Positions 48,579 to 56,746 of a stretch of DNA of 62,415 nt are shown one piece after another. The stretch's first letter is position 1. The number at the start of each line of letters is the position of its first letter. The stretch covers positions 1 through 62,415 of the forward strand of contig JAFRJG010000011.1 of NCBI GenBank assembly GCA_017432365.1, written 5' to 3'. This stretch comes from Candidatus Saccharimonadota bacterium. Its GTDB lineage: Bacteria; Patescibacteriota; Saccharimonadia; Saccharimonadales; Saccharimonadaceae. A model generated the notes under the pieces. That model was not told the origin of the DNA and ran no database searches. It saw only the letters and a program-made list of their open reading frames with translations. Both the position numbers and the translations under genes were made by a program.

Positions 48579-48597
48579 AAAACTCCCAAAAGGGAAT
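48576..48597 (-). terminator. Terminator of tRNA-Arg(TCT)
   Basis: TCCC TTTT GGGA stem followed on the minus strand by a long T-rich run. Confidence 0.65.
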
Positions 48598-48604
48598 CAC
48601 GACC

Positions 48605-48679
48605 TGGTAGGTCCGGCTGGAATCGAACCAGCATTGTATCCTTAGAGGGGATATGTCCTATCCGTTGAACGACGAACCC
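48605..48679 (-). tRNA. tRNA-Arg (TCT)
   Basis: Acceptor GGGTTCG / CGGACCT (two G-U pairs), anticodon loop CCTCTAA giving TCT, T-arm GCTGG TTCGATT CCAGC and encoded CCA. Confidence 0.92.
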
Positions 48680-48701
48680 ACAACCTAATTATATCATATG
48701 A

Positions 48702-48707
48702 TATAAT
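48702..48707 (+). promoter_or_regulatory. -10 box of tsaE-tsaB
   Basis: TATAAT ends exactly 6 nt before the ATG at 48714. Confidence 0.65.
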
Positions 48708-48713
48708 GACTTC

Positions 48714-49136
48714 ATGATTTTTCAAACTGAATCCGACCTCGCCGCTTTCGCCGAATCTCTCGGTAAGTCTCTCGAACTCGACCCGGACCACGCTCTTGTT
48801 CTTGAACTAGTTGGCGATGTCGGCGTCGGAAAAACCACGTTCACGCGCGCCCTTGCCAAGGGACTCGGCGTTCGCGAACCCGTTACTTCTCCGAGCTTTA
48901 CCATCTCTAAACGCTATACCTTCCCCGGCGGCGAACTCGTCCACTATGATTTTTATCGCCTTTCTGACCCCGGCTTGATGTCCTCTGACCTCGCTGAAGC
49001 TCTCACCGAGAAAAATACTGTCGTCGTCCTCGAATGGAGCGACTCCGTTAAAAATCTCCTCCCTGCGTCTCGCTTGAAGCTGACTTTTCGCGTCCGCTCG
49101 GACGGCTCACGAGAACTCCTCAAGGAGTGTCTATGA
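48714..49136 (+). CDS. tsaE: tRNA threonylcarbamoyladenosine biosynthesis ATPase TsaE
   Basis: A 140-residue P-loop protein: LVGDVGVGKTTFTRALAKGLG (about 37-57), VTSPSFTI, LVHYDFYRL and VLEWSD. TsaE stimulates the TsaB/TsaD complex making t6A37 of ANN-decoding tRNAs. Length is normal. It is followed by tsaB with a 4-bp overlap (ATGA). TsaD is not in the window. Confidence 0.92.
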   Translation: MIFQTESDLAAFAESLGKSLELDPDHALVLELVGDVGVGKTTFTRALAKGLGVREPVTSPSFTISKRYTFPGGELVHYDFYRLSDPGLMSSDLAEALTEKNTVVVLEWSDSVKNLLPASRLKLTFRVRSDGSRELLKECL

Positions 49137-49483
49137 ACCTCTATCTCGACACCTCAACTCCCGAAGCGATACTCGTTCTCGAAGATACTCAAACCGGCGC
49201 CACTTTTGAATATCGCGAGCTACTCGGTCGCGAAATGGCGGAAAAACTCCTCGGCTTCCTCCGCGATAAGCTCGCCATCCACGCGAAAACCTGGACCGAC
49301 CTCAAGCAACTCACGTTTTTCTCGGGTCCCGGCTCGTTCACCGGCTTGCGCATCGGCGCCACCGTCATCAACACTCTCGCTCACGAACTCCGTCTCCCCC
49401 TTTATGACCATCACGGCGTGAAACACTCTCAGATTATTCCCGATTATGGTCGCCCCGCCCGCGTTACTCCTCCGAAAAAATAA
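49133..49483 (+). CDS. tsaB: Short TsaB (t6A biosynthesis)
   Basis: A 116-residue protein starting at the ATG overlapping the tsaE stop. It has the TsaB N-terminal ASKHA domain: LYLDTSTPEAILVL, TFFSGPGSFTGLRIGATVINTLA and LPLYDHHGVKH. The C-terminal half of typical TsaB (about 230 residues) is absent, and the protein ends with KK. The N-terminal domain contacts TsaD, so a minimal partner may suffice. It is adjacent to tsaE as expected. Confidence 0.85.
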   Translation: MNLYLDTSTPEAILVLEDTQTGATFEYRELLGREMAEKLLGFLRDKLAIHAKTWTDLKQLTFFSGPGSFTGLRIGATVINTLAHELRLPLYDHHGVKHSQIIPDYGRPARVTPPKK

Positions 49484-49492
49484 ATTTTATGA

Positions 49493-49498
49493 TAAAAT
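49493..49498 (+). promoter_or_regulatory. -10 box upstream of 49507
   Basis: TAAAAT ends 8 nt before the ATG. Confidence 0.45.
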
Positions 49499-49506
49499 AG
49501 AATTAT

Positions 49507-49950
49507 ATGAGTAAAAAAGCGAGCATAATCGACACTCTCCAATTAAACAAGCCACAGGGAATTGTCCCCCCGATGAAAAACGTCGTTGGCGGAACTTATG
49601 CAGAAACCCGTTCAGAAATTGAAGCTCGCGAACGTGCCGCCGCCGAAACCGAAGCTGCCCTCCTCGCTGCTCGCGAAGCAAAAAACGCCCCCGCGAAAAA
49701 ATCCTCTGTCTGGTTCGCCGTTTTAACTGTGATTTTCCTCCTTATCGCTCTCCTCGGAACTGGTCTCGGGATTTACGAATACACGAAAAACCTCTCCCTT
49801 GAAGAATCTTACAATAAACTCGAAGAAGATTATATCGAACTGAAAAACTCCGCCGACGAAACCCGCCGCCTATATGACGAACTTGTCGAATCGCTTTTAG
49901 CGGAAGCGAAAACTTCTGAAGAAACTCCCGCAGAAACTCCTCAAGAATAA
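49507..49950 (+). CDS. Single-pass membrane protein with coiled coils
   Basis: A 147-residue protein: an N-terminal helical segment rich in Ala and Glu (43-70), a membrane helix (about 73-94) and a C-terminal coiled coil (100-140, LEESYNKLEEDYIELKNSADE). Architecture resembles divisome or scaffold proteins but no family is recognised. Confidence 0.6.
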   Translation: MSKKASIIDTLQLNKPQGIVPPMKNVVGGTYAETRSEIEARERAAAETEAALLAAREAKNAPAKKSSVWFAVLTVIFLLIALLGTGLGIYEYTKNLSLEESYNKLEEDYIELKNSADETRRLYDELVESLLAEAKTSEETPAETPQE

Positions 49951-49970
49951 AAAACCATGTTATAATAAAC

Positions 49971-50043
49971 GCGGAATATCAATTTTTTATAATTTTTGTT
50001 ATCATTGCCCGCGAAAGTCACCCCGCGGGACGAACGACAATTA
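49971..50043 (+). promoter_or_regulatory. Promoter and leader of rny
   Basis: TATAAT at 49971-49976 and again at 49989-49994. A CCCGCG / CGCGGG-type hairpin lies between about 50010 and 50030. The ATG at 50056 follows a weak GTAGG. Confidence 0.45.
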
Positions 50044-50055
50044 GAAAGTAGGTAA

Positions 50056-51573
50056 ATGGAAATTATCGCCATTATTATCGCCGCGGTACTCGGTATTGGC
50101 GCCGGCGCTGGCTCTCTTTTTCTATATAATAAAAAACACGAAAACGGCGGCAAAAATAAAGCCGAAGACCTGATTCGGAAAGCTAAACACGAAGCTGGCG
50201 ACATCGTTCTTGAAGCGAAAAAAGAAGCAACTCGAATCTCCGATAAGTCCGCCTCTGAAGAAGCTGACCGCCGAAAGGAATGGAAACGCACGGAAAACCG
50301 CCTCGCTGAACGCGAAACCGCCCTTGACCATAAACTCGACCAGCTCGAGAAAAAGACCGAACATCTGAACCGTTCCGAAAAAGAGCTTGAAGAGCTTAAA
50401 ACCGAAGTTCGCGAAATCCGCGTTAAACAACACGAAAAACTTGAAAAAGTCGCCGGACTCTCGAAGGCGGAAGCTCGTGAAAAGCTCATGAAAATGACCG
50501 AATCCGACATCCGTCAGGACCTCGTCGCTCTCGTCGCGAAAGAACAGAAAGAAATCAAACATGACATCGACGAGACCGCCCAAGCGATTCTCTTGACCGC
50601 CATGGAACGCATGTCCTCGGAAGTTACCGCCGACCGGACTGTTACGTCCCTGAAACTCCCCGACGACGACATGAAAGGTCGGATTATCGGTAAAGAAGGT
50701 AGAAATATTCAAGCCCTCCAGCGCGCCACTGGCGTCGATATCGTCGTCGATGACGCTCCCGGTATGGTCGTCCTCTCGAGCTTCGACCCGATTCGTCGCC
50801 AAGTCGCCCGCTACGCTCTCGAGCGCCTGATGAAAGACGGTCGGATTAACCCCGCCAGTATCGAAGAAGCCGTCGCGAAAGGCGAAAAGGAAATTGAAAA
50901 GGAAGTCGTCCGCGCTGGCGAGGACGCCGCTCGTGAAGTTGGCGTCGTCGGTATCCCCCGCGAAATCCTTCATCTCCTCGGCGAACTCAAGTTCCGTACC
51001 TCTTATGGTCAAAACGTCCTTCTCCACAGTATCGAAATGGCTCACATGGCAGGCATGATTGCCGAGGAAATTGGCGCGGATAAGCGTATCGCGAAAACCG
51101 CCACCCTCCTCCATGACATGGGAAAAGCCGTCACTCATAAAATCGAAGGAAAGCACGCTGAAATCGGCGCCGAACTCGCGAAAAAATACGGCATGCCCGA
51201 CGCTGTCGTTCATGCTATCGCCGCTCATCACGACGACATCGAACCGACCTCTCCGGAAGCCTTAATCGTTAAAATCTGCGACGCCATCTCTGCCGCCCGC
51301 CCGGGCGCCCGGAATATTTCCGCCGAGAACTTTGCCGAACGCATGCGCGACCTAGAAAATATCGCCACTTCTTTCCCCGGAATTGATAAAGCCTACGCTA
51401 TCTCCGCCGGTCGCGAAATCCGCGTCATCGTCGAGCCAAAACAAATCGACGACCTCACGGCTCTCAAGCTCGCTCGTGACATCGCCAATAAAATCGAAGC
51501 GACCATGTCCTACCCCGGCGTGATTAAGGTTAACGTTATCCGCGAAACTCGCGCCGTCGAATACGCTAAATAG
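50056..51573 (+). CDS. rny: Ribonuclease Y
   Basis: A 505-residue membrane-anchored endoribonuclease. One N-terminal membrane helix (1-24), a long coiled coil (30-170), a KH domain (about 200-262, GRIIGKEGRNIQALQRATGVD) and an HD domain (about 320-415, LLHSIEMAHMAG, TLLHDMGKA, AHHDDI) with metal-binding His and Asp. It starts decay of many mRNAs. The protein is almost full length compared with B. subtilis RNase Y (520). Confidence 0.96.
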   Translation: MEIIAIIIAAVLGIGAGAGSLFLYNKKHENGGKNKAEDLIRKAKHEAGDIVLEAKKEATRISDKSASEEADRRKEWKRTENRLAERETALDHKLDQLEKKTEHLNRSEKELEELKTEVREIRVKQHEKLEKVAGLSKAEAREKLMKMTESDIRQDLVALVAKEQKEIKHDIDETAQAILLTAMERMSSEVTADRTVTSLKLPDDDMKGRIIGKEGRNIQALQRATGVDIVVDDAPGMVVLSSFDPIRRQVARYALERLMKDGRINPASIEEAVAKGEKEIEKEVVRAGEDAAREVGVVGIPREILHLLGELKFRTSYGQNVLLHSIEMAHMAGMIAEEIGADKRIAKTATLLHDMGKAVTHKIEGKHAEIGAELAKKYGMPDAVVHAIAAHHDDIEPTSPEALIVKICDAISAARPGARNISAENFAERMRDLENIATSFPGIDKAYAISAGREIRVIVEPKQIDDLTALKLARDIANKIEATMSYPGVIKVNVIRETRAVEYAK

Positions 51574-51607
51574 CGCGCCTGTCGTAGTCCGTGAAATCCT
51601 CGAGCAT

Positions 51608-51633
51608 GAAAATCCCCCGACTTTCGTCGGGGG
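51608..51633 (-). terminator. Hairpin terminator of LRR gene
   Basis: CCCCCGAC / GTCGGGGG stem (51614-51633) followed on the minus strand by ATTTTC. It lies between the convergent rny and LRR genes. Confidence 0.75.
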
Positions 51634-51642
51634 CATACAGCT

Positions 51643-52392
51643 TTATCTACTATAAAAGTAGATATTAGAATCGACGAATGCCTGCTGTAATTCCCCGTAC
51701 GGGGGACATTCCCGATACCTCCTCGGTAGTTTGAGGCTTTTCAGCCGTTTGGTTCCTTTGAAGGAATCCTGCTCAAGGCTCAGAAGCGGCGCCCGGTTCG
51801 CGAATCGAATCGTCTTCAACGACCGACACCCCTCAAACGCGCGTCTCCGGACATACCGGATCCCTTTCCCGAAAGAAACCGACTGCATCCGCCGGCAGTT
51901 TTGGAATGCCGACTCCTCGATTTCTTCGACGCCGTTGCCAATCACTAGGCGCTCAAAAGCGCAATCCTTAAAGGCCTCGAAGCCAATCAGCTCGACGCCA
52001 TCCGGAATCCGCAGCTTGAGCATCCCTCGGCATCCTTCAAAGGCTCCGTTATCAATACACTTCAGACTCGAAGGCAGACGCAGGTTTTCGAGCGCACGGC
52101 AGTCATAGAAGGCGTCAATTGAAATTACGTAAACGCCCTCCGGAATCACAACCTTTCGGAGATTTATCGCTCCCGAAAAGGCTTCGATCCCAATTACTTC
52201 CGTCCCTTCCGGCACGACAAACGACGTCAGTCGCTCAATGTCCCCTTCCGGGCATGCCTCGAGTACGTCTTCGCGCTCCAGTACGACATATTCGAACTCC
52301 TCGTCTTCGCCAGAATCAACACTGATGACGAGGGAACCGATGTCGAAATCTTCTTCCAGCTTCCGACTCCTCAACCAATTCGTTAACAACAT
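51643..52392 (-). CDS. BspA-type leucine-rich repeat protein
   Basis: A 249-residue protein with about six LRR_5 repeats (GTEVIGIEAFSGAINLRKVVIPEGV, then AFYDCRALENLRLPSS and relatives). There is no signal peptide or membrane helix, unlike most BspA-type surface proteins, so it may act inside the cell or leave by an unknown route. It has a dedicated promoter, a leader of about 85 nt with two hairpins, GGGAGG before the ATG and a terminator. Codons are more often G-ending than in neighbours. Confidence 0.82.
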   Translation of the reverse strand: MLLTNWLRSRKLEEDFDIGSLVISVDSGEDEEFEYVVLEREDVLEACPEGDIERLTSFVVPEGTEVIGIEAFSGAINLRKVVIPEGVYVISIDAFYDCRALENLRLPSSLKCIDNGAFEGCRGMLKLRIPDGVELIGFEAFKDCAFERLVIGNGVEEIEESAFQNCRRMQSVSFGKGIRYVRRRAFEGCRSLKTIRFANRAPLLSLEQDSFKGTKRLKSLKLPRRYRECPPYGELQQAFVDSNIYFYSR

Positions 52393-52480
52393 AGCCCTCC
52401 CTTCTCTCGCTCTTCTTGGCGAGAACTGTTGTTTTGCTTAACTGCCCCGCACCGAGCTAGTGCAGGCAACTACCTCTTCA

Positions 52481-52509
52481 ATTATAACATATTCTTGTTA
52501 AAACTTCAA
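52481..52509 (-). promoter_or_regulatory. Promoter of LRR gene
   Basis: TTGAAG (52504-52509) and TATAAT (52481-52486) with a 17-nt spacer, minus strand. Confidence 0.6.
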
Positions 52510-52589
52510 CTTTTACCTCTCGCTCGCCCGCTCCTCCTCGTTCTCCTCTAGAAATCGCCCCACCCAACCTCGACCGCCTCGCCGATAAA

Positions 52590-52616
52590 TTAGCACTCTT
52601 GCGTTAAAAGTGCTAA
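52590..52616 (+). promoter_or_regulatory. CIRCE operator (HrcA site) of dnaJ
   Basis: TTAGCACTC (52590-52598), 9-nt spacer, AAGTGCTAA (52608-52616; one change from consensus). The spacer contains TTGCGT (52599-52604), the -35, with TATAAT exactly 17 nt later. Confidence 0.93.
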
Positions 52617-52627
52617 TTCGCTATAAT
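52599..52627 (+). promoter_or_regulatory. Promoter of dnaJ
   Basis: TTGCGT (52599-52604) and TATAAT (52622-52627), 17-nt spacer; the ATG follows 11 nt after the -10. Confidence 0.8.
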
Positions 52628-52638
52628 AAACTCCAGTT

Positions 52639-53568
52639 ATGTCGAAACGTGATTATTATGAAGTTCTCGGTGTCGGAAAAACCGCCTCTGATGACGAAAT
52701 CAAAAAGGCGTACCGTAAGCTCGCAATAAAATACCACCCAGATAAAAACCCGGGTGATAAGACCGCCGAAGAAAAGTTCAAGGAAGCAACTGAAGCCTAC
52801 GAAGTCTTGAGCGACAAACAAAAACGCTCTCGCTACGACCAATTCGGTCATGCTGGCGTCGGTAACGACCCTGGAAACCCGTTTGGCGGTGCCGGAAATC
52901 CTTTCGGTAACGGTAACTTTAACTTCAACGGTCAGAGCTTTAACTTCGACTTTGGCGGCGGAGGTGGTCTCGACGATATTCTCGGTAACCTCTTCGGCTT
53001 CGGCGCCGGCGGGCGTCGCCGTCCCGCGCGCGGTTCCGACTTCGAAACCTCGGTTTCGATTAGCTTTCGTGAAGCAATTTTTGGGACCACCGTCGAAGTC
53101 TCCGCCCCGAGTTCCGAGAAAAAACTGAAAGTTAAAATCCCTGCCGGAATCGACGACGGCATGGCGATTCGTCTCGCCGGAAAAGGCGGCGACGCCCCGA
53201 AAGGCGGCACGAGAGGCGACTTTTATGTCCGCGTCCGCGTCCGCCCCGATAAAAATCTCACTCGCGAAGGCAACATTATTCTCTCTGAAGCCCGGATTTC
53301 CATGGTTGATGCCGCTCTCGGCTGTGAACTTGATGTTGAAACCGTCGACGGAATTGTCACTATGAAAGTCCCCGCCGGAACTCAAAGTGGCACGCCGTTC
53401 CGCCTCTCTAAACATGGCGTCCCTATGCGCGCCGACGGCGACCGCGGACCCCATATCGTCTCCGTTATCGTCGAAACCCCGAAAAACCTCTCACGTCGCG
53501 AACGCGAACTACTCGAAGAGTTCCGCTCTGGCGCCAAAAAAGGTAAAAAACGCGGCTTCTGGAACTAG
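52639..53568 (+). CDS. dnaJ: DnaJ-type co-chaperone without zinc finger (CbpA-like)
   Basis: A 309-residue J-protein. J-domain (about 4-70) with HPD at 33-35, a Gly/Phe-rich linker (about 75-125), then the C-terminal substrate-binding domains. The four CxxCxGxG zinc motifs of canonical DnaJ are missing, so it is type II like CbpA. It stimulates DnaK ATPase. It carries its own CIRCE although dnaK is 22 kb away. A tRNA gene follows. Confidence 0.93.
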   Translation: MSKRDYYEVLGVGKTASDDEIKKAYRKLAIKYHPDKNPGDKTAEEKFKEATEAYEVLSDKQKRSRYDQFGHAGVGNDPGNPFGGAGNPFGNGNFNFNGQSFNFDFGGGGGLDDILGNLFGFGAGGRRRPARGSDFETSVSISFREAIFGTTVEVSAPSSEKKLKVKIPAGIDDGMAIRLAGKGGDAPKGGTRGDFYVRVRVRPDKNLTREGNIILSEARISMVDAALGCELDVETVDGIVTMKVPAGTQSGTPFRLSKHGVPMRADGDRGPHIVSVIVETPKNLSRRERELLEEFRSGAKKGKKRGFWN

Positions 53569-53596
53569 GGCGGTTGCGCAAAATCCGCCTCTATTC

Positions 53597-53602
53597 TATA
53601 AT
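53597..53602 (+). promoter_or_regulatory. -10 box of tRNA-Met
   Basis: TATAAT 9 nt before the tRNA 5' end. Confidence 0.6.
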
Positions 53603-53611
53603 TGTTCTAGT

Positions 53612-53688
53612 GGTACCGTAGCTCAGCTGGTTAGAGCGTGGGACTCATAAGCCCAAGGTCACTGGTTCGACCCCAGTCGGTACTACCA
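53612..53688 (+). tRNA. tRNA-Met (CAT), elongator-like
   Basis: Acceptor GGTACCG / CGGTACT, anticodon loop CTCATAA, D-arm AGCTCAGCTGGTTAGAGC, T-arm CTGG TTCGACC CCAG and encoded CCA. Body and acceptor are closest to elongator Met. Confidence 0.9.
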
Positions 53689-53693
53689 TTTTA

Positions 53694-53722
53694 TTGACTT
53701 TTTATCGAACTTATGCTATAAT
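53694..53722 (+). promoter_or_regulatory. Promoter of SleB-like gene
   Basis: TTGACT (53694-53699) and TATAAT (53717-53722) with a 17-nt spacer. Confidence 0.8.
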
Positions 53723-53726
53723 ACGA

Positions 53727-53790
53727 AGTAATTGGGCGTTCGCTCAATTCTGAACTTTTTTATTTTGTTTCTCATAAAGGAGGGTTAATT
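53727..53790 (+). promoter_or_regulatory. Structured leader of SleB-like gene
   Basis: AATTG / CAATT arms around GGCGTTCGCT form a hairpin near 53730-53750; AAAGGAGGG precedes the ATG at 53791. Confidence 0.45.
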
Positions 53791-54348
53791 ATGAGAAAAG
53801 ACCTGAAGGAACTCATCAACACTATTAAGAAGGTGAACGCGGTGCTTGACCTTAAATTCAAGGTCATCCTCTGCCTCGCCTGTGCCTTATATCTCGGTGC
53901 GTTCGTCTTTGCTGCAACCGTTGTGGTGACGGAAATTCGCGCTGAGGGTGCGGAGATGTACTCGGAGGAAGACGCCCGCTTGCTTGCACAGGTCATGCTG
54001 AATGAAGCCGGCGGCGTTCCGAGCCAGACCGAACAAAGTATGGTCGCCTGGACCGTCTTGAACCGCGTGGACGATGGTCGTTTCGGCAGCTCGATTTATG
54101 CCGTCCTCTCCGCTCCGGCGCAGTTTGCCTGGTGGAGTAGTACCGCCGTTCGAGATGACCTCTTAGTTCTCGCCCGCGACGTCCTCATCCGGTGGAATCG
54201 CGAGAAAAACGGCGAAACTGAAGTCGGTCGGACGCTTCCGTCGGACAAGCTGTATTTCTACGGCGACGGAGTCCACAACTACTTCTACGCTTCTGGCGAA
54301 GGCGGCACTTACTCCTTCGCGGAGTACCCGACGCCATACACGTCATAA
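53791..54348 (+). CDS. SleB-like cell wall hydrolase
   Basis: A 185-residue exported protein with an N-terminal membrane helix (about 25-46). The catalytic domain (Hydrolase_2 family) shows LLAQVMLNEAGG with the catalytic Glu, VAWTVLNRVDDGRFG and FAWW. SleB-type enzymes are lytic transglycosylases that cut peptidoglycan. In an epibiont it could remodel its own wall or act on the host wall. Full promoter, leader, strong Shine-Dalgarno and terminator surround it. Confidence 0.85.
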   Translation: MRKDLKELINTIKKVNAVLDLKFKVILCLACALYLGAFVFAATVVVTEIRAEGAEMYSEEDARLLAQVMLNEAGGVPSQTEQSMVAWTVLNRVDDGRFGSSIYAVLSAPAQFAWWSSTAVRDDLLVLARDVLIRWNREKNGETEVGRTLPSDKLYFYGDGVHNYFYASGEGGTYSFAEYPTPYTS

Positions 54349-54387
54349 TCGCCAAGTCAGCATCAAGATTAGTTCCTCATCAACCCC

Positions 54388-54414
54388 GCCCGAGACTTTC
54401 GTCTCGGGCTTTTT
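54388..54414 (+). terminator. Intrinsic terminator of SleB-like gene
   Basis: GCCCGAGAC / GTCTCGGGC stem with a 4-nt loop and T run. Confidence 0.9.
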
Positions 54415-54420
54415 GCGCCC

Positions 54421-55440
54421 CTAACCTTTCCCTAAATGCTCCCGCGCCTTGACCGTCGCGACCCGACCTTTCGGCGTCCGCTCAATCATCCCGAGCTGCA
54501 AGAGATACGGCTCATAATACTCCTCAATCGTCGTCGGCTCGTCCCCCGTTAGCGCCGCAATCGTCGTCAACCCGACCGGTCGGTCTCCATAATTCTCAAT
54601 CATCAGTCGGAGCATATTCCGGTCTGCCGGGTCAAGCCCGAACTCATCAATCTCCATCAGCTCCAGCGCCCCCCGCGCCAGCTCCTCGTCAATCTCCGTC
54701 GCCCCCTTAACATCCGCAAAATCCCGCACCCGCTTCACGAGCCGGTTCGCAATTCGCGGCGTGAGTCGACACCTCGTCGCGAGCAACTCCGTCGCCTCCG
54801 GCGTAATCTCTTTCCCGAGCAACGCCGCCGTCCGCGCCACAATCTGTTGCACCTCCGGCAACTGATAATACTCCAGCCGATGAATAATCCCGAACCGGTC
54901 TCTGAGCGGTCCTGCGAGCGCCCCCGTTCGCGTCGTCGCCCCAATCACCGTAAAATGCGGCAAATCTAGTCGCACGCTCCGCGCCGCCGGTCCCTTCCCA
55001 ATCACAATATCGAGCTTATAATCTTCCATCGCTGAATAAAGAATCTCCTCAACCACTCGCCGTAGTCGATGAATCTCATCAATAAACAGCACATCTCCGT
55101 CTTGTAAATTCGTCAACATCGACGCCAAGTCTCCCGCCCGCTCAATTGCCGGTCCGCTCGTCACCTTTAGATTCGCTCCGAGTTCATGCGCAATCACGTT
55201 CGCCATCGTCGTCTTCCCCAGTCCCGGCGGCCCATACAACAGCACATGGTCTAGCGTCGTCCCGTCGTCCCGCTTCTTCACCGCGTCAATCGCCAGTTTC
55301 AGATTGGTTTTTAGGCGTTCCTGCCCAATATACTCGACAAAACTCGTCGGTCGCAGACTCTTCTCGAGTACCTGCTCCTCTGCACTCTCCTCGTGGTTTT
55401 TTATATCCACAACCCGCTCTGTACTCCTCTCAATGGCCAT
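54421..55440 (-). CDS. ruvB: Holliday junction branch migration helicase RuvB
   Basis: A 339-residue AAA+ ATPase. [16 protein letters not shown] at the N-terminus, Walker [13 protein letters not shown], Walker [10 protein letters not shown], sensor VIGATTRTG, arginine-finger region GPLRDRFG and the C-terminal winged helix. It drives branch migration with RuvA; ruvA and ruvC are not adjacent. The ATG is 9 nt downstream of TATAAT (55450-55455), with GGAGAG between them. Confidence 0.97.
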   Translation of the reverse strand: MAIERSTERVVDIKNHEESAEEQVLEKSLRPTSFVEYIGQERLKTNLKLAIDAVKKRDDGTTLDHVLLYGPPGLGKTTMANVIAHELGANLKVTSGPAIERAGDLASMLTNLQDGDVLFIDEIHRLRRVVEEILYSAMEDYKLDIVIGKGPAARSVRLDLPHFTVIGATTRTGALAGPLRDRFGIIHRLEYYQLPEVQQIVARTAALLGKEITPEATELLATRCRLTPRIANRLVKRVRDFADVKGATEIDEELARGALELMEIDEFGLDPADRNMLRLMIENYGDRPVGLTTIAALTGDEPTTIEEYYEPYLLQLGMIERTPKGRVATVKAREHLGKG

Positions 55441-55449
55441 ACTCTCCGT

Positions 55450-55455
55450 ATTATA
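55450..55455 (-). promoter_or_regulatory. -10 box of ruvB
   Basis: TATAAT (minus), 9 nt before the ATG at 55440. Confidence 0.55.
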
Positions 55456-55460
55456 TCATA

Positions 55461-55489
55461 TTGCAAAAACTAAAGAATTATTCTATAAT
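55461..55489 (+). promoter_or_regulatory. Promoter of 55537 gene
   Basis: TTGCAA (55461-55466) and TATAAT (55484-55489), 17-nt spacer; divergent from ruvB. Confidence 0.7.
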
Positions 55490-55536
55490 ATGCCAGCAGC
55501 CTAATCATCTAGTACCTTTCAAGATAGGAGGGAATT

Positions 55537-56109
55537 ATGGAAACTTCTCAGATTGTTTCTCAAGAACATGTACCGATTTTGAACCGCCTTCGTCATGTCG
55601 AGGATGACATCGCCGAAGTTCGGCGTCTCTGCGGCTGGCCTGACCACGCCGCTCGCGAACCACGGTTCGTGTATGGAAAAACCGCTTTTCACATCCGCCA
55701 TATCAGCGGCGTTCGGGAATATACTTCCGCCTCTGTTGAACCGCTCGAGCTTCAGGTTGAATATATGCTCGAACTGGCGCAGGAGCTTAGGGATAACCTG
55801 GAACTGTTGCAGACGCTTGTGGAAAAGTCTCTTGACCCGCTTCTTCTGACTGCCGCCGATGCTCATCTCGAAGTCCGGCGCGGCAAGCTGTTCACTTTAC
55901 TGTTGACCCCGAACAACCCTGCTGCGCTTCAAACCCCTGACCGGGAGACGATTCATTGGCTGGCTCAGCACGAACTCGCCGGCGATTATGATTATCTGAC
56001 CTGTGTCTATCTTCAGAACTCCGAAGCTTTGAGCGTTCCGCTCCCGAAGCTGGCGTTAAAAATCGCCCAGGAGTTCAACGAGGTGATGACCGAAAATCTC
56101 ACCCCTTAA
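55537..56109 (+). CDS. Hypothetical soluble protein
   Basis: A 190-residue protein without membrane segments, mainly helical (VEYMLELAQELRDNLELLQTLVEK in the middle). TAGGAGGG precedes the ATG by about 6 nt. Promoter, leader and terminator make it a one-gene unit. Its use of CTG, GAG and GCG codons is unlike the plus-strand housekeeping genes. No family is recognised. Confidence 0.65.
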   Translation: METSQIVSQEHVPILNRLRHVEDDIAEVRRLCGWPDHAAREPRFVYGKTAFHIRHISGVREYTSASVEPLELQVEYMLELAQELRDNLELLQTLVEKSLDPLLLTAADAHLEVRRGKLFTLLLTPNNPAALQTPDRETIHWLAQHELAGDYDYLTCVYLQNSEALSVPLPKLALKIAQEFNEVMTENLTP

Positions 56110-56119
56110 CTTCCTCCTT

Positions 56120-56142
56120 GCCCCGCGCTCGCGGGGCTTTTT
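56120..56142 (+). terminator. Intrinsic terminator
   Basis: GCCCCGC / GCGGGGC stem with a GCTC loop and TTTTT. Confidence 0.9.
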
Positions 56143-56146
56143 CTGG

Positions 56147-56164
56147 TATAATTTCTAAAAAGGA
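56147..56164 (+). promoter_or_regulatory. -10 box and Shine-Dalgarno of rubrerythrin gene
   Basis: TGGTATAAT (-10 at 56147-56152) immediately after the terminator, then AAAAGGAG before the ATG at 56171. Confidence 0.6.
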
Positions 56165-56170
56165 GTCACT

Positions 56171-56713
56171 ATGGAGTTAAAAAAGAACAGTAAAACTTGG
56201 AAAAACCTCGCAACCGCCTTCGCTGGCGAGTCTCAAGCTTGCGTTAAATACCAATACTTCGCTTCTCGCGCCAAAAAAGACGGCTATGAACAAATCGCCG
56301 ACCTCTTTCTCGAAACCTCCGGTAACGAAAAAGAACATGCGAAACTTTGGTTCAAATATCTCAACTCCGGCGCCGTCCCCGACACGAAGTCAAATCTGAC
56401 CGCCGCGATTCAGGGAGAAAACGACGAATGGACTTCCATGTATAAAACCTTCGCCGAAGAAGCTCGCGCTGAAGGTTATGATGAAATCGCCGAAAAATTC
56501 GAAGGTGTCGCCCTTATCGAGAAAGAACACGAAGCCCGCTACGCGAAACTCCGCGACAACATCGAAAACGACGTCGTATTCAAGAGTGACAAGGTAACCG
56601 TCTGGAAATGTCGTAACTGCGGTCATATTTTCGTTGGTGAAACCGCCCCTGAAACCTGTCCCGTCTGCGCCCATCCCCGCTCCTTCTTCGAAATCAAGGC
56701 AAATAACTACTAG
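56171..56713 (+). CDS. rbr: Rubrerythrin
   Basis: A 180-residue diiron protein. The ferritin-like four-helix domain has ESQACVKYQYF, EKEHAKLWF and a second EKEHEARY; the C-terminal rubredoxin domain has CRNCGH and CPVCAHP (Cys4 iron site). It reduces hydrogen peroxide in anaerobes and oxygen-sensitive bacteria. Length and motif order are normal. It suggests that the cell faces peroxide and obtains electrons from a reductase not visible here. Confidence 0.95.
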   Translation: MELKKNSKTWKNLATAFAGESQACVKYQYFASRAKKDGYEQIADLFLETSGNEKEHAKLWFKYLNSGAVPDTKSNLTAAIQGENDEWTSMYKTFAEEARAEGYDEIAEKFEGVALIEKEHEARYAKLRDNIENDVVFKSDKVTVWKCRNCGHIFVGETAPETCPVCAHPRSFFEIKANNY

Positions 56714-56717
56714 CCTC

Positions 56718-56746
56718 TTGACTTTTACCCGAAAATACGGTATAAA
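56718..56746 (+). promoter_or_regulatory. Promoter of 56822 gene
   Basis: TTGACT (56718-56723) and TATAAA (56741-56746), 17-nt spacer. Confidence 0.75.

Noticed and set aside
50122-51231. Long antisense reading frame (about 370 codons) opposite rny
   Set aside because: It mirrors the codon pattern of the real RNase Y gene and has no protein-like motifs or ribosome binding site.
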